From NCBI GenBank assembly GCA_002471375.1, contig DKPV01000055.1, forward strand, positions 1 to 22,324: 22,324 bases of DNA, read 5' to 3'. Under the pieces are notes generated by a model, which ran no database searches, had not been told where the DNA came from, and worked only from the letters and a program-made list of their open reading frames with translations. This DNA is from Flavobacteriales bacterium UBA7325 (GTDB taxonomy: Bacteria; Bacteroidota; Bacteroidia; Flavobacteriales_D; Crocinitomicaceae). Shown one piece after another: positions 15,190 to 22,295 of this stretch. The stretch's first letter is position 1, and each line of letters begins with the position of its first letter. Both the position numbers and the translations under genes were made by a program.

Positions 15190-15561
15190 ATGAAGAATAA
15201 GAAATTAATCCTTGTCATCCTCTTGATTGATTCATTGGTGTTCGCTGGATTTATCATTAACTACTACTGGTCAACGAACGAAATGGGAGCTATACAGACT
15301 GTTCCGTTTTACCTTATGTTTATTGCTATCGCGTATATAATCGTTCAAATACTAAAGCGATACCTCACCAAAAGTCAAAATTGGTGGGATTGGATGTACT
15401 ATATCGGATTAACATCGATGATGTTGCCAATATTCTTTGTTACAACGGAAAATCTGGAGATTTTCAATGCAATTACGGATTATGGATCCTTTTTCTTTGT
15501 CATTCCTGTTGGTTTTGATCTAAAGGCAATGTTAAATAAGTCACAAACGTCAAACTCATGA
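15190..15561 (+). CDS. small four-helix membrane protein, unknown
   Basis: 123 residues from ATG 15190; the upstream GTG at 15121 would add 23 residues that spoil an N-terminal hydrophobic segment starting MKNKKLILVILL. Four hydrophobic helices are visible (about 5-23, 38-55, 71-87, 98-113), with the polar loop KRYLTKSQNWWDW between helices 2 and 3. I recognise no family. The stop overlaps the next start as ATGA (15558-15561), so it is coupled to the Mpl-type ligase, and it follows apbE after 86 bp. That puts it among envelope genes, but its role is open. Confidence 0.65.
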   Translation: MKNKKLILVILLIDSLVFAGFIINYYWSTNEMGAIQTVPFYLMFIAIAYIIVQILKRYLTKSQNWWDWMYYIGLTSMMLPIFFVTTENLEIFNAITDYGSFFFVIPVGFDLKAMLNKSQTSNS

Positions 15562-16922
15562 GAATACACTTTATAGCAATTGGCGGAAGTGCCATGCACA
15601 ACCTGGCAATAGCATTATCTAGAAAGGGAGATCATGTTACTGGATCCGACGATGAGATATTTGAACCTTCTCGAACAAGATTGGATCGTCAAGGAATTCT
15701 TCCAGACCAGATCGGTTGGAATGATTCATCAATTTCGGATGAGCTCGATGCTGTCATATTGGGAATGCATGCGCGAGCGAATAACCCAGAGCTATTGAAA
15801 GCTAAAGAGCTAGGGATTCCAATTTATTCCTACCCTGAATACCTCTATGAGCAGAGTAAGGACAAGCAAAGAGTAGTAATTGGTGGCTCGCATGGAAAGA
15901 CGACGATTACTTCGATGCTATTGCATGCGATCAACCATCTTGAGATAGATGTTGACTATATGGTCGGAGCTCAACTAGAAGGGTACGATTGCATGGTGAA
16001 GTTGACTGACGATGCCAAGGTCATGATATTAGAGGGTGATGAATATTTGAGCTCTCCAATCGATCGACGCCCAAAATTCCACCTGTACAAGCCTGATATT
16101 GCGATTATCAGCGGTATCGCTTGGGATCATATCAATGTGTTTCCAACGTTCGAGAATTACCTAGATCAATTCGATGGCTTTTGTAAAGTCATAACGGATA
16201 ACGGAACGCTCATCTATAATACAGAAGATGCGGAAGTTAAAAGGTTAGGTGAAAAGTACGCTGCAAATCTAAATGCGGTCCCATATAGCACGCCAACTTA
16301 CAAGGTCTTGGAGCATGGGACGCGCTTGAGTTTCGAAGGAAAAGAATATCCTTTATCTATTTTCGGTAGGCACAATCTTCAAAACTTGATGGGAGCAATG
16401 AAAATTGCTAAAGCGATGGGGATTAAGCCCGACGATTACCTGACAGCTATGGAATCATTTACAGGTGCAGGGAAGCGACTTCAAAAGGTAAGTGAAACGG
16501 AAGGATTTACGTTATATAAAGATTTTGCACATTCACCTTCAAAGTTGAAAGCTACAACAAGCGCAGTTAAAGAGCAATATCCAGATAGGATAGTGGTGGC
16601 GTGTATGGAACTTCATACGTTCTCTTCTCTTAAGAAAGAGTTTTTGCCGCAGTATGAGAACGCCATGAATGCTGCAGATGTCGCACTTGTGTATTTTAGT
16701 CCAGAAGTCGTGGCGCATAAAAAACTGGAACCAATCTCGGTTGATATGGTATCAGAAGGATTTGGTCCAGGTGTCAAGGTTGTCACTTCTACAGCTGAAG
16801 TGCGTGCTTTTTTAGGAGATCAGTCGTGGCCTAACTCTGTACTATTGATGATGTCATCAGGTAATTTTGACGGGATCAATTACGATGATTTAGGGGAAGG
16901 GATTGTAGAGGATCTGTTGTAG
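15558..16922 (+). CDS. mpl: Mpl-type UDP-N-acetylmuramate:L-Ala-gamma-D-Glu-meso-DAP ligase
   Basis: 454 residues, close to the length of E. coli Mpl. It reattaches recycled murein tripeptide to UDP-MurNAc in the cytoplasm. The Mur-ligase domains are in order: N-terminal nucleotide-sugar Rossmann domain with IAIGGSAMHNLAIAL (7-21) and GSDDEIFEPSRTRL; ATPase P-loop VIGGSHGKTTIT (112-123); LEGDEYLSSPID and ISGIAWDHINVFPT in the central domain; FGRHNLQNL, then GAGKRLQK and YKDFAHSPSKL in the C-terminal domain. The AMHNLA and EYLSSPIDRRPKF features favour Mpl over MurC. DFAHSP has Ser where the family usually has a second His (DFAHHP). Bacteroidota annotations often call this simply peptidoglycan synthetase. 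It is coupled to the small membrane gene and ends in a hairpin shared with the minus strand. Confidence 0.9.
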   Translation: MRIHFIAIGGSAMHNLAIALSRKGDHVTGSDDEIFEPSRTRLDRQGILPDQIGWNDSSISDELDAVILGMHARANNPELLKAKELGIPIYSYPEYLYEQSKDKQRVVIGGSHGKTTITSMLLHAINHLEIDVDYMVGAQLEGYDCMVKLTDDAKVMILEGDEYLSSPIDRRPKFHLYKPDIAIISGIAWDHINVFPTFENYLDQFDGFCKVITDNGTLIYNTEDAEVKRLGEKYAANLNAVPYSTPTYKVLEHGTRLSFEGKEYPLSIFGRHNLQNLMGAMKIAKAMGIKPDDYLTAMESFTGAGKRLQKVSETEGFTLYKDFAHSPSKLKATTSAVKEQYPDRIVVACMELHTFSSLKKEFLPQYENAMNAADVALVYFSPEVVAHKKLEPISVDMVSEGFGPGVKVVTSTAEVRAFLGDQSWPNSVLLMMSSGNFDGINYDDLGEGIVEDLL

Positions 16923-16946
16923 TAGGTGGGGTTTACTTTACTACAA
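16917..16946. terminator. hairpin between convergent coding ends (weak bidirectional terminator)
   Basis: TTGTAGTA (16917-16924) pairs with TACTACAA (16939-16946) around a 14-nt loop, extended by wobble pairs. The stem includes the stop of mpl (16920-16922); the loop carries the stop of the orphan sorting domain on the other strand. The following tract TTCTTTT is only moderately T-rich, so termination strength is uncertain. Confidence 0.4.
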
Positions 16947-17184
16947 TTCTTTTGATCCCGAGAGATTTAGAGTTTTCAATAAGCTGTATCAAGTAAATTC
17001 CAGATTTCATTCCTAGATTAATATTTTCAGAATAGGGCATTCGCATAATTTCTCTGCCAGAAACGTCTAGTAATCCGATCTCTGATGCAAATATATGCTC
17101 ATTTAAGCCGATATTGAGCTCGCTCTTAGTTGGGTTGGGTGAAATTGAAAAGAACTCTTGTTTAATATTAACAGTGAAAGTCAA
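16933..17184 (-). pseudogene. orphan T9SS C-terminal sorting domain (3' remnant of a secreted-protein gene)
   Basis: The minus-strand frame reads a complete type-A Por/T9SS sorting domain: FFSISPNPTKSELNI, then LLDVSGREIMRM, GMKSGIYLIQL and IKRIVVK at the very end. Such domains sit at the C-terminus of large Sec-exported proteins and direct outer-membrane translocation. Here the frame opens only with TTG at 17184 and meets a TGA at 17236-17238, with more in-frame stops beyond (for example near 17310 and 17440). There is no signal peptide and no cargo domain, so an intact secreted protein is not possible from this locus. The best reading is a leftover 3' end of a T9SS substrate whose body was deleted or rearranged. 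It is useful evidence that the organism carries a T9SS. Confidence 0.7.
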
Positions 17185-17638
17185 GAAGGCATGGGATTCG
17201 TTTGAAGAAGCGTATGAGTATGATGTATCGATGAGTCAAATAATTGATGATTCCTCGCCTATATCGATCGAGTCTACTCCTGGGACGAGCAATATGTATA
17301 ATTTCAACTATTGGAAGTTTTTAGGAAACGACACCTTATTTTGGTCCCATGAAACTACCATGACGTGGTTGGAAGATCGGATCCCCTCTGAAGCATTTTG
17401 GACGTTAGATGATCCCGTGGAGTTCGATAGCTCTATCTTTCAGCCTATAAATTCTTTACCAAGCGAAGGTTGGAATCAAGCTTGGGAGCAAGTTTCTGAT
17501 TTAGAGATTGTACGTCTGTATAGGACACAGAATCCTACTTCTAGAATAGGTATTTCGAGAACGATAATATGGGAATACGATCCAGAGTTGAGTTTCAGTA
17601 ATCCGACTGAGAAGCACCTCATATTTATGGTGAAATAA
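17174..17638 (+). CDS. hypothetical protein, possibly a 5'-truncated gene
   Basis: An open plus-strand frame (GTG at 17174; TTG at 17114 and ATG at 17231 are alternatives) gives about 154 residues rich in Trp and other aromatics, with eight Trp spaced along the chain (YWKF, LFWSH, MTWLED, AFWTL, GWNQAW, IIWEY). Codon choice is ordinary for the window and the frame is stop-free, whereas the opposite strand has several stops, so it is likely coding. No start has a recognisable ribosome-binding site, and there is no signal peptide although the composition resembles an exported protein. Its 5' part overlaps the antisense T9SS domain, suggesting its original beginning is missing. I do not recognise the family. 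It ends four bases before the convergent DUF4199 gene. Confidence 0.5.
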   Translation: MKVKKAWDSFEEAYEYDVSMSQIIDDSSPISIESTPGTSNMYNFNYWKFLGNDTLFWSHETTMTWLEDRIPSEAFWTLDDPVEFDSSIFQPINSLPSEGWNQAWEQVSDLEIVRLYRTQNPTSRIGISRTIIWEYDPELSFSNPTEKHLIFMVK

Positions 17639-17642
17639 TCAG

Positions 17643-18224
17643 TTACTCGCCTCGCGGGAGCATTTGATCTCGGAAGATCAACTTTCGATAGACAACTGTC
17701 AGGAAAATACTATTGATGGTAGACAAAACGAGCATTCCAAGCAGCGAAACAGTCAACGCTGATTTAGCACTAAACATGGCCTGTTGATTACCTTTCAGTT
17801 GAGATCGAATCTCCTCTTTCGTCATAATCTCAAATTCAGCATTCGAAGCTTTAAGTTCTTTTAACTGCTCAGGATCGTTCAGAAGTTTGTCCAACTGAAT
17901 TTCTGATTCCGCTAGTTGATGACGGTTAAATTCGGGATCAATGCTCGTATAATAAACGTATAAGAAGACACTCACAATAAGCGTGTAAGGTACGCCTGCT
18001 CTCATTGAACTTTTAATGTCATCGAGAGCCGTGGTATGTGTTTTTTGTCTTCGCTTTGAAAGGTACAACCCAAACGCCATGCTTGCTAGTAAGCACATAA
18101 CATTGATCAAGATTGGAACCTCCAAGTTATAGCGTGCCTCGCCAGTTAAAGTATAGAACAAGATCATCTTGTAGGTGATCCATAAAGCTGCAAAGCCGAG
18201 TCCAAATTTTACGGTAACCTTCAT
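17643..18224 (-). CDS. DUF4199 family membrane protein
   Basis: 193 residues with two N-terminal hydrophobic helices (about 8-27 and 37-55), a third near 80-93 (YTLIVSVFLYVYYTS), a polar helical stretch of some 60 residues rich in Glu, Gln and Lys, and a last helix near 155-180. This layout, with the Lys/Arg-rich loop after helix 2 and AGVPYTLIVS in helix 3, fits DUF4199, a Bacteroidota family without an assigned role. It starts 20 bases after the rho stop on the same strand and is probably co-transcribed with it. Confidence 0.75.
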   Translation of the reverse strand: MKVTVKFGLGFAALWITYKMILFYTLTGEARYNLEVPILINVMCLLASMAFGLYLSKRRQKTHTTALDDIKSSMRAGVPYTLIVSVFLYVYYTSIDPEFNRHQLAESEIQLDKLLNDPEQLKELKASNAEFEIMTKEEIRSQLKGNQQAMFSAKSALTVSLLGMLVLSTINSIFLTVVYRKLIFRDQMLPRGE

Positions 18225-18244
18225 AGTTTACGAGTAATCAAGGA

Positions 18245-19972
18245 TTAGCCATTCATTGTTGCAAGAAATTCCTCGTTCGATTTTGTATTCGAAATACGAT
18301 CTTTCAAGAATTCCATTGCTTCAACTGGGTTCATGTCCGCGATAAATTTACGCAGCAACCATACACGTTGAAGGACTTCTTTATCCATGAGTAGATCTTC
18401 TCTACGAGTACCTGAAGATGTAATGTCAATAGCTGGATAGATTCTTCTATTTGAAATCTTACGATCCAATTGAAGTTCCATGTTACCAGTTCCCTTGAAC
18501 TCCTCAAAAATAACCTCGTCCATTTTGGATCCTGTCTCTGTCAACGCAGTAGCAAGGATTGATAATGATCCACCGTTTTCAATTTTACGGGCAGCCCCGA
18601 AGAATCTCTTAGGTTTGTGTAACGCATTAGCATCAACACCACCAGAAAGAACCTTTCCAGAAGCAGGTGATACTGTATTGTATGCACGGGCAAGACGTGT
18701 AATTGAATCAAGAAGGATGCAAACATCATGTCCACATTCTACCATTCTTTTTGCTTTTTCCAGAACGACATTTGCCACTTTAACGTGACGATCCGCTGGT
18801 TCATCAAAAGTAGATGCGACAACCTCCGCATTTACTGAACGTGCCATATCTGTTACCTCCTCAGGACGTTCGTCAATTAGAAGAACGATTAAATATGTCT
18901 CTGGATGATTCGCTGCAATAGCATTTGCAACATCTTTCAAGAGCATCGTTTTACCTGTCTTAGGTTGTGCAACGATCATTCCGCGTTGTCCTTTACCTAT
19001 TGGCGCAAACAAGTCCATGATTCGTGTCGACAAAGTCTCTTGTCTATGTCCTGTAATTGTAAATTTCTCGTCTGGAAAGAGCGGTGTTAAATATTGGAAA
19101 GGTACACGATCTCTGATGTAAGATGGTGGTCTTCCGTTAATCGATTCAACTTTTACAAGCGGGAAGAATTTCTCTCCTTCTCTTGGCGGTCGAATTGTAC
19201 CATTAACCGTATCCCCAGTTTTTAGTCCAAATAGTTTAACCTGACTTTGTGATACATAAATATCATCAGGTGATGGTAGATAATTGTAATCTGAAGATCT
19301 CAAGAATCCGTAACCATCTTGCATGATTTCTAAAACACCCTCAGATGCGACGATTCCAACCAAGTTGTATTTTTCCTCTTCTTCTCGGTTAGGACGATTG
19401 TCTCTATTCTGATTTCCTCTATTCTGATTATTGTTCTGGTTGTTATTTTGATCTCTGCGCGGGTTCGGCTTATTTCCTTGACGTCTATTGTTGTTAGCGT
19501 TAGACTCTTTGGATGATTGCTCAAAGTCTTTCGAATCTTTAAAATCCTTAGACTCTTTTGCCGCTTCAGATTTCTCTTCTTTGTTCTTAGACCTGTCAAC
19601 TTTACGTGGAGCAGGCTTCTCTTTTTTCACAACTTCTTTTTCTGAAGCATTCTCTTTTGGATCTTCCTCTTTTTCTGTGGATTGCTCAGAAGAGTTTGCT
19701 TCCTTTTTTTTAGCTTCCATTGATGCCGCAGCCGCAGCAAATAAAGTTCCTTGTTGTTTTTCATCTTCCTCCGCTATGACGCGCTTGCGCTTACGTTTTG
19801 GCTTCGATGATGACTCTTCGGTATTCTCAGCAGCCTTACTTGATGTTGAATCACCACTAATGGCATCTACTAATTCTGCTTTTTTCATCTTTTCAGCACC
19901 TGCTACGCCAATAGCTTGGGCAAGGTCTTTCAATTCAGGGAGCTTTTTGCTCTGCAATTCTTTTTTATCCAT
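18245..19972 (-). CDS. rho: transcription termination factor Rho with long disordered insert
   Basis: 575 residues, against about 419 in E. coli. ATG at 19972 is used because MDKKELQSKKLPELKDLAQ opens the Rho_N/SAP-like domain (1-38); the upstream in-frame GTG would lengthen it into the leader. Residues about 42-200 are a low-complexity insert: Lys/Glu-rich first, then Asn/Arg/Gln-rich. The cold-shock-like RNA-binding domain follows (GVLEIMQDGYGFLRS, 212-226), then the hexameric ATPase: Walker A QPKTGKT (336-342), LLIDERPEEV (364-373), Walker B CILLDSITRLARAYN (418-432), the Q-loop SGGVDANALHKPKRFFGAAR and the R-loop/Arg-finger region SSGTRREDLL. Rho translocates on nascent RNA to stop RNA polymerase. 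Long N-terminal disordered inserts are known in Bacteroidota Rho proteins. A promoter and hairpin lie in the leader. Confidence 0.97.
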   Translation of the reverse strand: MDKKELQSKKLPELKDLAQAIGVAGAEKMKKAELVDAISGDSTSSKAAENTEESSSKPKRKRKRVIAEEDEKQQGTLFAAAAASMEAKKKEANSSEQSTEKEEDPKENASEKEVVKKEKPAPRKVDRSKNKEEKSEAAKESKDFKDSKDFEQSSKESNANNNRRQGNKPNPRRDQNNNQNNNQNRGNQNRDNRPNREEEEKYNLVGIVASEGVLEIMQDGYGFLRSSDYNYLPSPDDIYVSQSQVKLFGLKTGDTVNGTIRPPREGEKFFPLVKVESINGRPPSYIRDRVPFQYLTPLFPDEKFTITGHRQETLSTRIMDLFAPIGKGQRGMIVAQPKTGKTMLLKDVANAIAANHPETYLIVLLIDERPEEVTDMARSVNAEVVASTFDEPADRHVKVANVVLEKAKRMVECGHDVCILLDSITRLARAYNTVSPASGKVLSGGVDANALHKPKRFFGAARKIENGGSLSILATALTETGSKMDEVIFEEFKGTGNMELQLDRKISNRRIYPAIDITSSGTRREDLLMDKEVLQRVWLLRKFIADMNPVEAMEFLKDRISNTKSNEEFLATMNG

Positions 19973-20021
19973 TAATGATAATCGTGATGTATATAAAGAG
20001 GGGTGTTTTTTCTGGAAAACT

Positions 20022-20040
20022 GAGCGCTTGAAACGCGCTC
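20022..20040 (-). promoter_or_regulatory. hairpin in the rho mRNA leader
   Basis: GAGCGC (20022-20027) and GCGCTC (20035-20040) form a six-pair GC-rich stem with a seven-base loop. From the predicted promoter it would lie at the very 5' end of the rho transcript, about 50 nt before the ATG. No U-run follows directly, so it is not a simple terminator; a 5' stabiliser or autoregulatory element is possible. Confidence 0.4.
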
Positions 20041-20047
20041 GACATTG

Positions 20048-20077
20048 CAATAATACAAATATTCTTGTTTTGTACAA
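20048..20077 (-). promoter_or_regulatory. candidate rho promoter
   Basis: On the minus strand, TTG (20077-20075) is followed after 19 bases by TATTATTG (20055-20048), seven of eight matching TAnnTTTG. The start would fall near 20042, giving a leader of about 70 nt that begins with the hairpin at 20040-20022. Confidence 0.45.
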
Positions 20078-20162
20078 GCGATGGGCTAAAATTGTTGTCA
20101 ACAGGCGAGGTTTAATATGTAAGCTAAGGCGGGAATACTGCGACTATTTCTATTATTTCAAT

Positions 20163-20170
20163 TAATTTTG
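20163..20170 (+). promoter_or_regulatory. candidate -7 element upstream of terC
   Basis: TAATTTTG is an exact match to TAnnTTTG, 16 bp before the terC ATG. No TTG stands at the expected -33 distance (a CTG ends 22 bp upstream), so it is a half-supported promoter giving a very short leader. Confidence 0.35.
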
Positions 20171-20185
20171 CAAAAAAACATTTGA

Positions 20186-20938
20186 ATGGATTTTTCAATA
20201 TTAGTTACGTGGGATGGGCTAACTTATTTAGTAATCCTTTGTCTTCTTGAAATCGTTCTAGGGATAGATAACATCATCTTTATCTCAATCATCTCGGACA
20301 AACTTCCGAAAGATAAGCAACGTACTGCGCGAAATCTTGGTTTGTCACTGGCGCTTGTGGCTAGACTTGGGCTCCTTGCTGCGGTAGCTTGGGTTATGAA
20401 AATGACGGACCCACTTTTTACGGTATTCGGTAAGGATATTACGGGGCAAAGCCTAGTGCTCTTGCTAGGAGGCTTATTTCTAATCTATAAGAGTACAATC
20501 GAAATGCATAGTGCGGTAATCGGGGAAGAGGAGGTGGAATCCAAAGGAAAGGTAACGCTACCCTCTGTGATTACTCAAATCGTATTGATCGATATTGTCT
20601 TCAGCTTTGATTCGATTATCTCTGCCATAGGTATGACAAATGATTTGGCTTTAGAAACGGGTAAGAATCCAATGATTATTATTTACATCGCAGTGATCAT
20701 ATCCATGGGAGTAATGTTACTCTTCGCAAAACAAATTTCAACGTTCATTAGCAAGCACCCGACAATTAAAATGCTTGCGTTGAGTTTCTTAGTGGCTATT
20801 GGAGTTATTCTCGTCGCAGAGGCCTTTGGAGAACATGTACCGAAAGGTTATCTCTATTTTGCATTTGTATACGCATTGCTAGTGGAGGCGCTTAACATTA
20901 GAACACGTCGAAATAAAGCTAAGAAAGGGAATGACTGA
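20186..20938 (+). CDS. TerC family integral membrane protein
   Basis: 250 residues with about seven hydrophobic helices. Diagnostic TerC motifs are present: ILCLLEIVLGIDNIIFISII (17-36), with the acidic residues in the membrane helix thought to bind metal, and the second-half counterpart VLIDIVFSFDSIISAIGM. The loops DKLPKDKQRTARN and a Glu-rich stretch before the second half are typical of the short TerC group. Members export manganese or are linked to tellurium resistance and membrane-protein metalation; the Mn-exporter role is a family inference and no riboswitch is visible upstream. Its end overlaps the next start by eight bases, so the two are coupled. It is divergent from rho. Confidence 0.9.
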   Translation: MDFSILVTWDGLTYLVILCLLEIVLGIDNIIFISIISDKLPKDKQRTARNLGLSLALVARLGLLAAVAWVMKMTDPLFTVFGKDITGQSLVLLLGGLFLIYKSTIEMHSAVIGEEEVESKGKVTLPSVITQIVLIDIVFSFDSIISAIGMTNDLALETGKNPMIIIYIAVIISMGVMLLFAKQISTFISKHPTIKMLALSFLVAIGVILVAEAFGEHVPKGYLYFAFVYALLVEALNIRTRRNKAKKGND

Positions 20939-21509
20939 AGCAGAGGCCTTGATATATTTCCCTAATGGGAGAGTTGAACTTGAAGATGTGTTCTCGGAAA
21001 AACTCTTTGAAATTAAGCAGTTTTTATTATCGCGTTTTCCAAATTCTAAAATTTTTCAAGGAAGAATTGAAAAGCTACGAAGCTTTCAAGATGCATTCGA
21101 GGTTCTAGGTGGAACACTGATGAAAAAAAACTCAGAGGGATATTCTTTTGATGTGACACTTAGTTCAGTTAGGAAGACTGTTACTGACTATACGATTGCT
21201 AGGAATGCTTTAAAGATGAGCTTATTAAGGTCAGAAGATGGTGAATCGATCAAGCAGGTATTGGATAACTTAATTCATGTGACTACTATCTATGCGTCAG
21301 CTTGGAGCCATCATGGAGCAGTGGGGGATGAAGACATCCTGATCGGCAAAGAGCCTGATCCAATGGAGTTAATGAATGCCCTAAAAGAGTATGAGACTGA
21401 TGGCTATCAATCTTTTAAAGATTTAGTCCATCTTGAGATTGAAAATCCATTGGTCAAAGAATCGAAACGACTATCTTTGTGGTTGAAATTTGAACAAAAT
21501 GACAATTGA
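20931..21509 (+). CDS. conserved-looking hypothetical protein
   Basis: 192 residues, soluble, no signal peptide and no recognised domain. The first 75 residues are mixed alpha/beta with a run of Phe/Leu (FEIKQFLLSRFPNSKIF); the rest is mostly helical, with a polar centre AWSHHGAVGDEDILIGKEPDP where the His pair and acidic residues could bind metal, though this is speculation. The start (ATG 20931) lies inside the end of terC and the stop overlaps the following gene by 11 bases, so it is firmly inside a coupled cluster with terC and the DUF493 gene. Confidence 0.6.
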   Translation: MTEAEALIYFPNGRVELEDVFSEKLFEIKQFLLSRFPNSKIFQGRIEKLRSFQDAFEVLGGTLMKKNSEGYSFDVTLSSVRKTVTDYTIARNALKMSLLRSEDGESIKQVLDNLIHVTTIYASAWSHHGAVGDEDILIGKEPDPMELMNALKEYETDGYQSFKDLVHLEIENPLVKESKRLSLWLKFEQNDN

Positions 21510-21768
21510 TCCTTATGCGAAACTACGTGAACAGCTTGAGCTGAATACATGGCCTGATGTGTACATGTTTAAATTTATCGTTCCGAATCAATCTGATCTT
21601 GTTGCGAGAGTCACGGCTCTTTTCGATGAGGCGGCTGAACTTAAATTTCGGCCTTCAAAGAATGACAAGTACATCAGTATAGGGGCAAAAGAAATGATGT
21701 TGAACGTTGAGTCAATTATTAATAAATACAAACAAGCTGCAGAGATAGATGGCTTGGTAGCACTATAA
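21499..21768 (+). CDS. DUF493 (YbeD-like) family protein
   Basis: 89 residues from ATG 21499; the in-frame TTG at 21490 would add only three residues and is less likely. The pattern WPDVYMFKFIVPNQSDLVARVTALFDE followed by RPSKNDKYISIGAKEMM and VESIINKYKQAAEIDGLVAL is the DUF493/YbeD ferredoxin-like ACT-type fold, in which K-YISI is a central strand and the last helix packs against the sheet. YbeD has no settled function; in E. coli it lies near lipoate genes. The start overlaps the preceding unknown gene by 11 bases and the next ATG is three bases after its stop. Confidence 0.8.
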   Translation: MTIDPYAKLREQLELNTWPDVYMFKFIVPNQSDLVARVTALFDEAAELKFRPSKNDKYISIGAKEMMLNVESIINKYKQAAEIDGLVAL

Positions 21769-21771
21769 GAT

Positions 21772-22176
21772 ATGGTATTATACGGTTTTTCATTGATGGA
21801 TACACTCACGTCTGTTCTTACAGTGAGTATAATTATTCTGATGATAATTATACTTTATCGTAGGATGTTGAGGAGATTTAGTCGAAACGCACCCAATAAA
21901 GAAGAGTACTGCGAGTTGTACAGCTTAGAACAAAATCCTGCAGTTGGTGAACTAGAATTCTACTTCATATCCCAGAAAGTTCGGGACTTTAAGCTCTTAA
22001 TCTTAGATCATGACATGGAGCTAATTCAGGAGGTTGAGAATAAAGAATGTCATGTTGGCGGTAACATTATCCGGTTTGATTCGTCAAAGCTTAAAAATGG
22101 AGACTATTTCTACTGTCTGGAAACAGAGAATCAAAAAACCATGAAAAAAATGGTCGTTGTGAACTCGGTAGCATGA
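21772..22176 (+). CDS. membrane-anchored protein with a T9SS-sorting-domain-like C-terminus
   Basis: 134 residues (or 126 from the second ATG at 21796, which starts closer to the membrane helix). One strong transmembrane helix (about 13-28, TVSIIILMIIILY) is followed by a basic stretch RRMLRRFSR, so by the positive-inside rule the rest should face the cytoplasm. Residues 60-132 form a beta-rich domain that closely mimics the type-A T9SS sorting-domain pattern: VRDFKLLILDHDMELIQEV, then IRFDSSKLKNGDYFYCLET and KKMVVV at the end. A genuine cargo protein would have a cleavable signal and periplasmic domains. So this is either the same fold used in another role, or my topology reading is wrong. 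It is the last gene of the terC cluster. Confidence 0.6.
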   Translation: MVLYGFSLMDTLTSVLTVSIIILMIIILYRRMLRRFSRNAPNKEEYCELYSLEQNPAVGELEFYFISQKVRDFKLLILDHDMELIQEVENKECHVGGNIIRFDSSKLKNGDYFYCLETENQKTMKKMVVVNSVA

Positions 22177-22209
22177 CAATTTGACGGAGAAAATAATCTG
22201 GCAATATTA

Positions 22210-22238
22210 TTGACATTAATCAATTAGAATTAACTTTA
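22210..22238 (+). promoter_or_regulatory. candidate promoter of the thioredoxin gene
   Basis: TTG (22210-22212), 18 bases, then TAACTTTA (22231-22238), seven of eight matching TAnnTTTG. Transcription would begin near 22244, just before an 11-codon ORF and some 50 nt before the ATG of the next gene. Confidence 0.5.
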
Positions 22239-22247
22239 TCCCGAAGT

Positions 22248-22283
22248 ATGGATCTTTACGAAATACTGAAGGAAAACAAATAA
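22248..22283 (+). other. possible leader mini-ORF upstream of thioredoxin
   Basis: ATG at 22248 followed by ten codons and TAA (M-D-L-Y-E-I-L-K-E-N-K), ending 12 bp before the thioredoxin start and just after the predicted transcription start. It could be chance in AT-rich DNA; there is no clear ribosome-binding site. Confidence 0.15.
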
Positions 22284-22295
22284 AATAAAAGAAGT

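Noticed and set aside
17185..17640. A full-length minus-strand T9SS substrate covering this stretch
   Set aside because: The frame continuous with the sorting domain contains several stop codons here, no signal peptide is found, and the opposite strand has an uninterrupted frame with normal codon use.
19488..20165. 225-codon plus-strand open frame opposite the N-terminus of rho
   Set aside because: It is Ser/Phe-rich because it mirrors the Lys/Glu-rich low-complexity insert of Rho; it has no recognisable motif, and the rho frame is certain.
22185..22212. AATAAT/ATTATT hairpin after the last gene of the terC cluster, considered as a terminator
   Set aside because: The stem is six A-T pairs with no G-C and no T-run following it; too weak to call.
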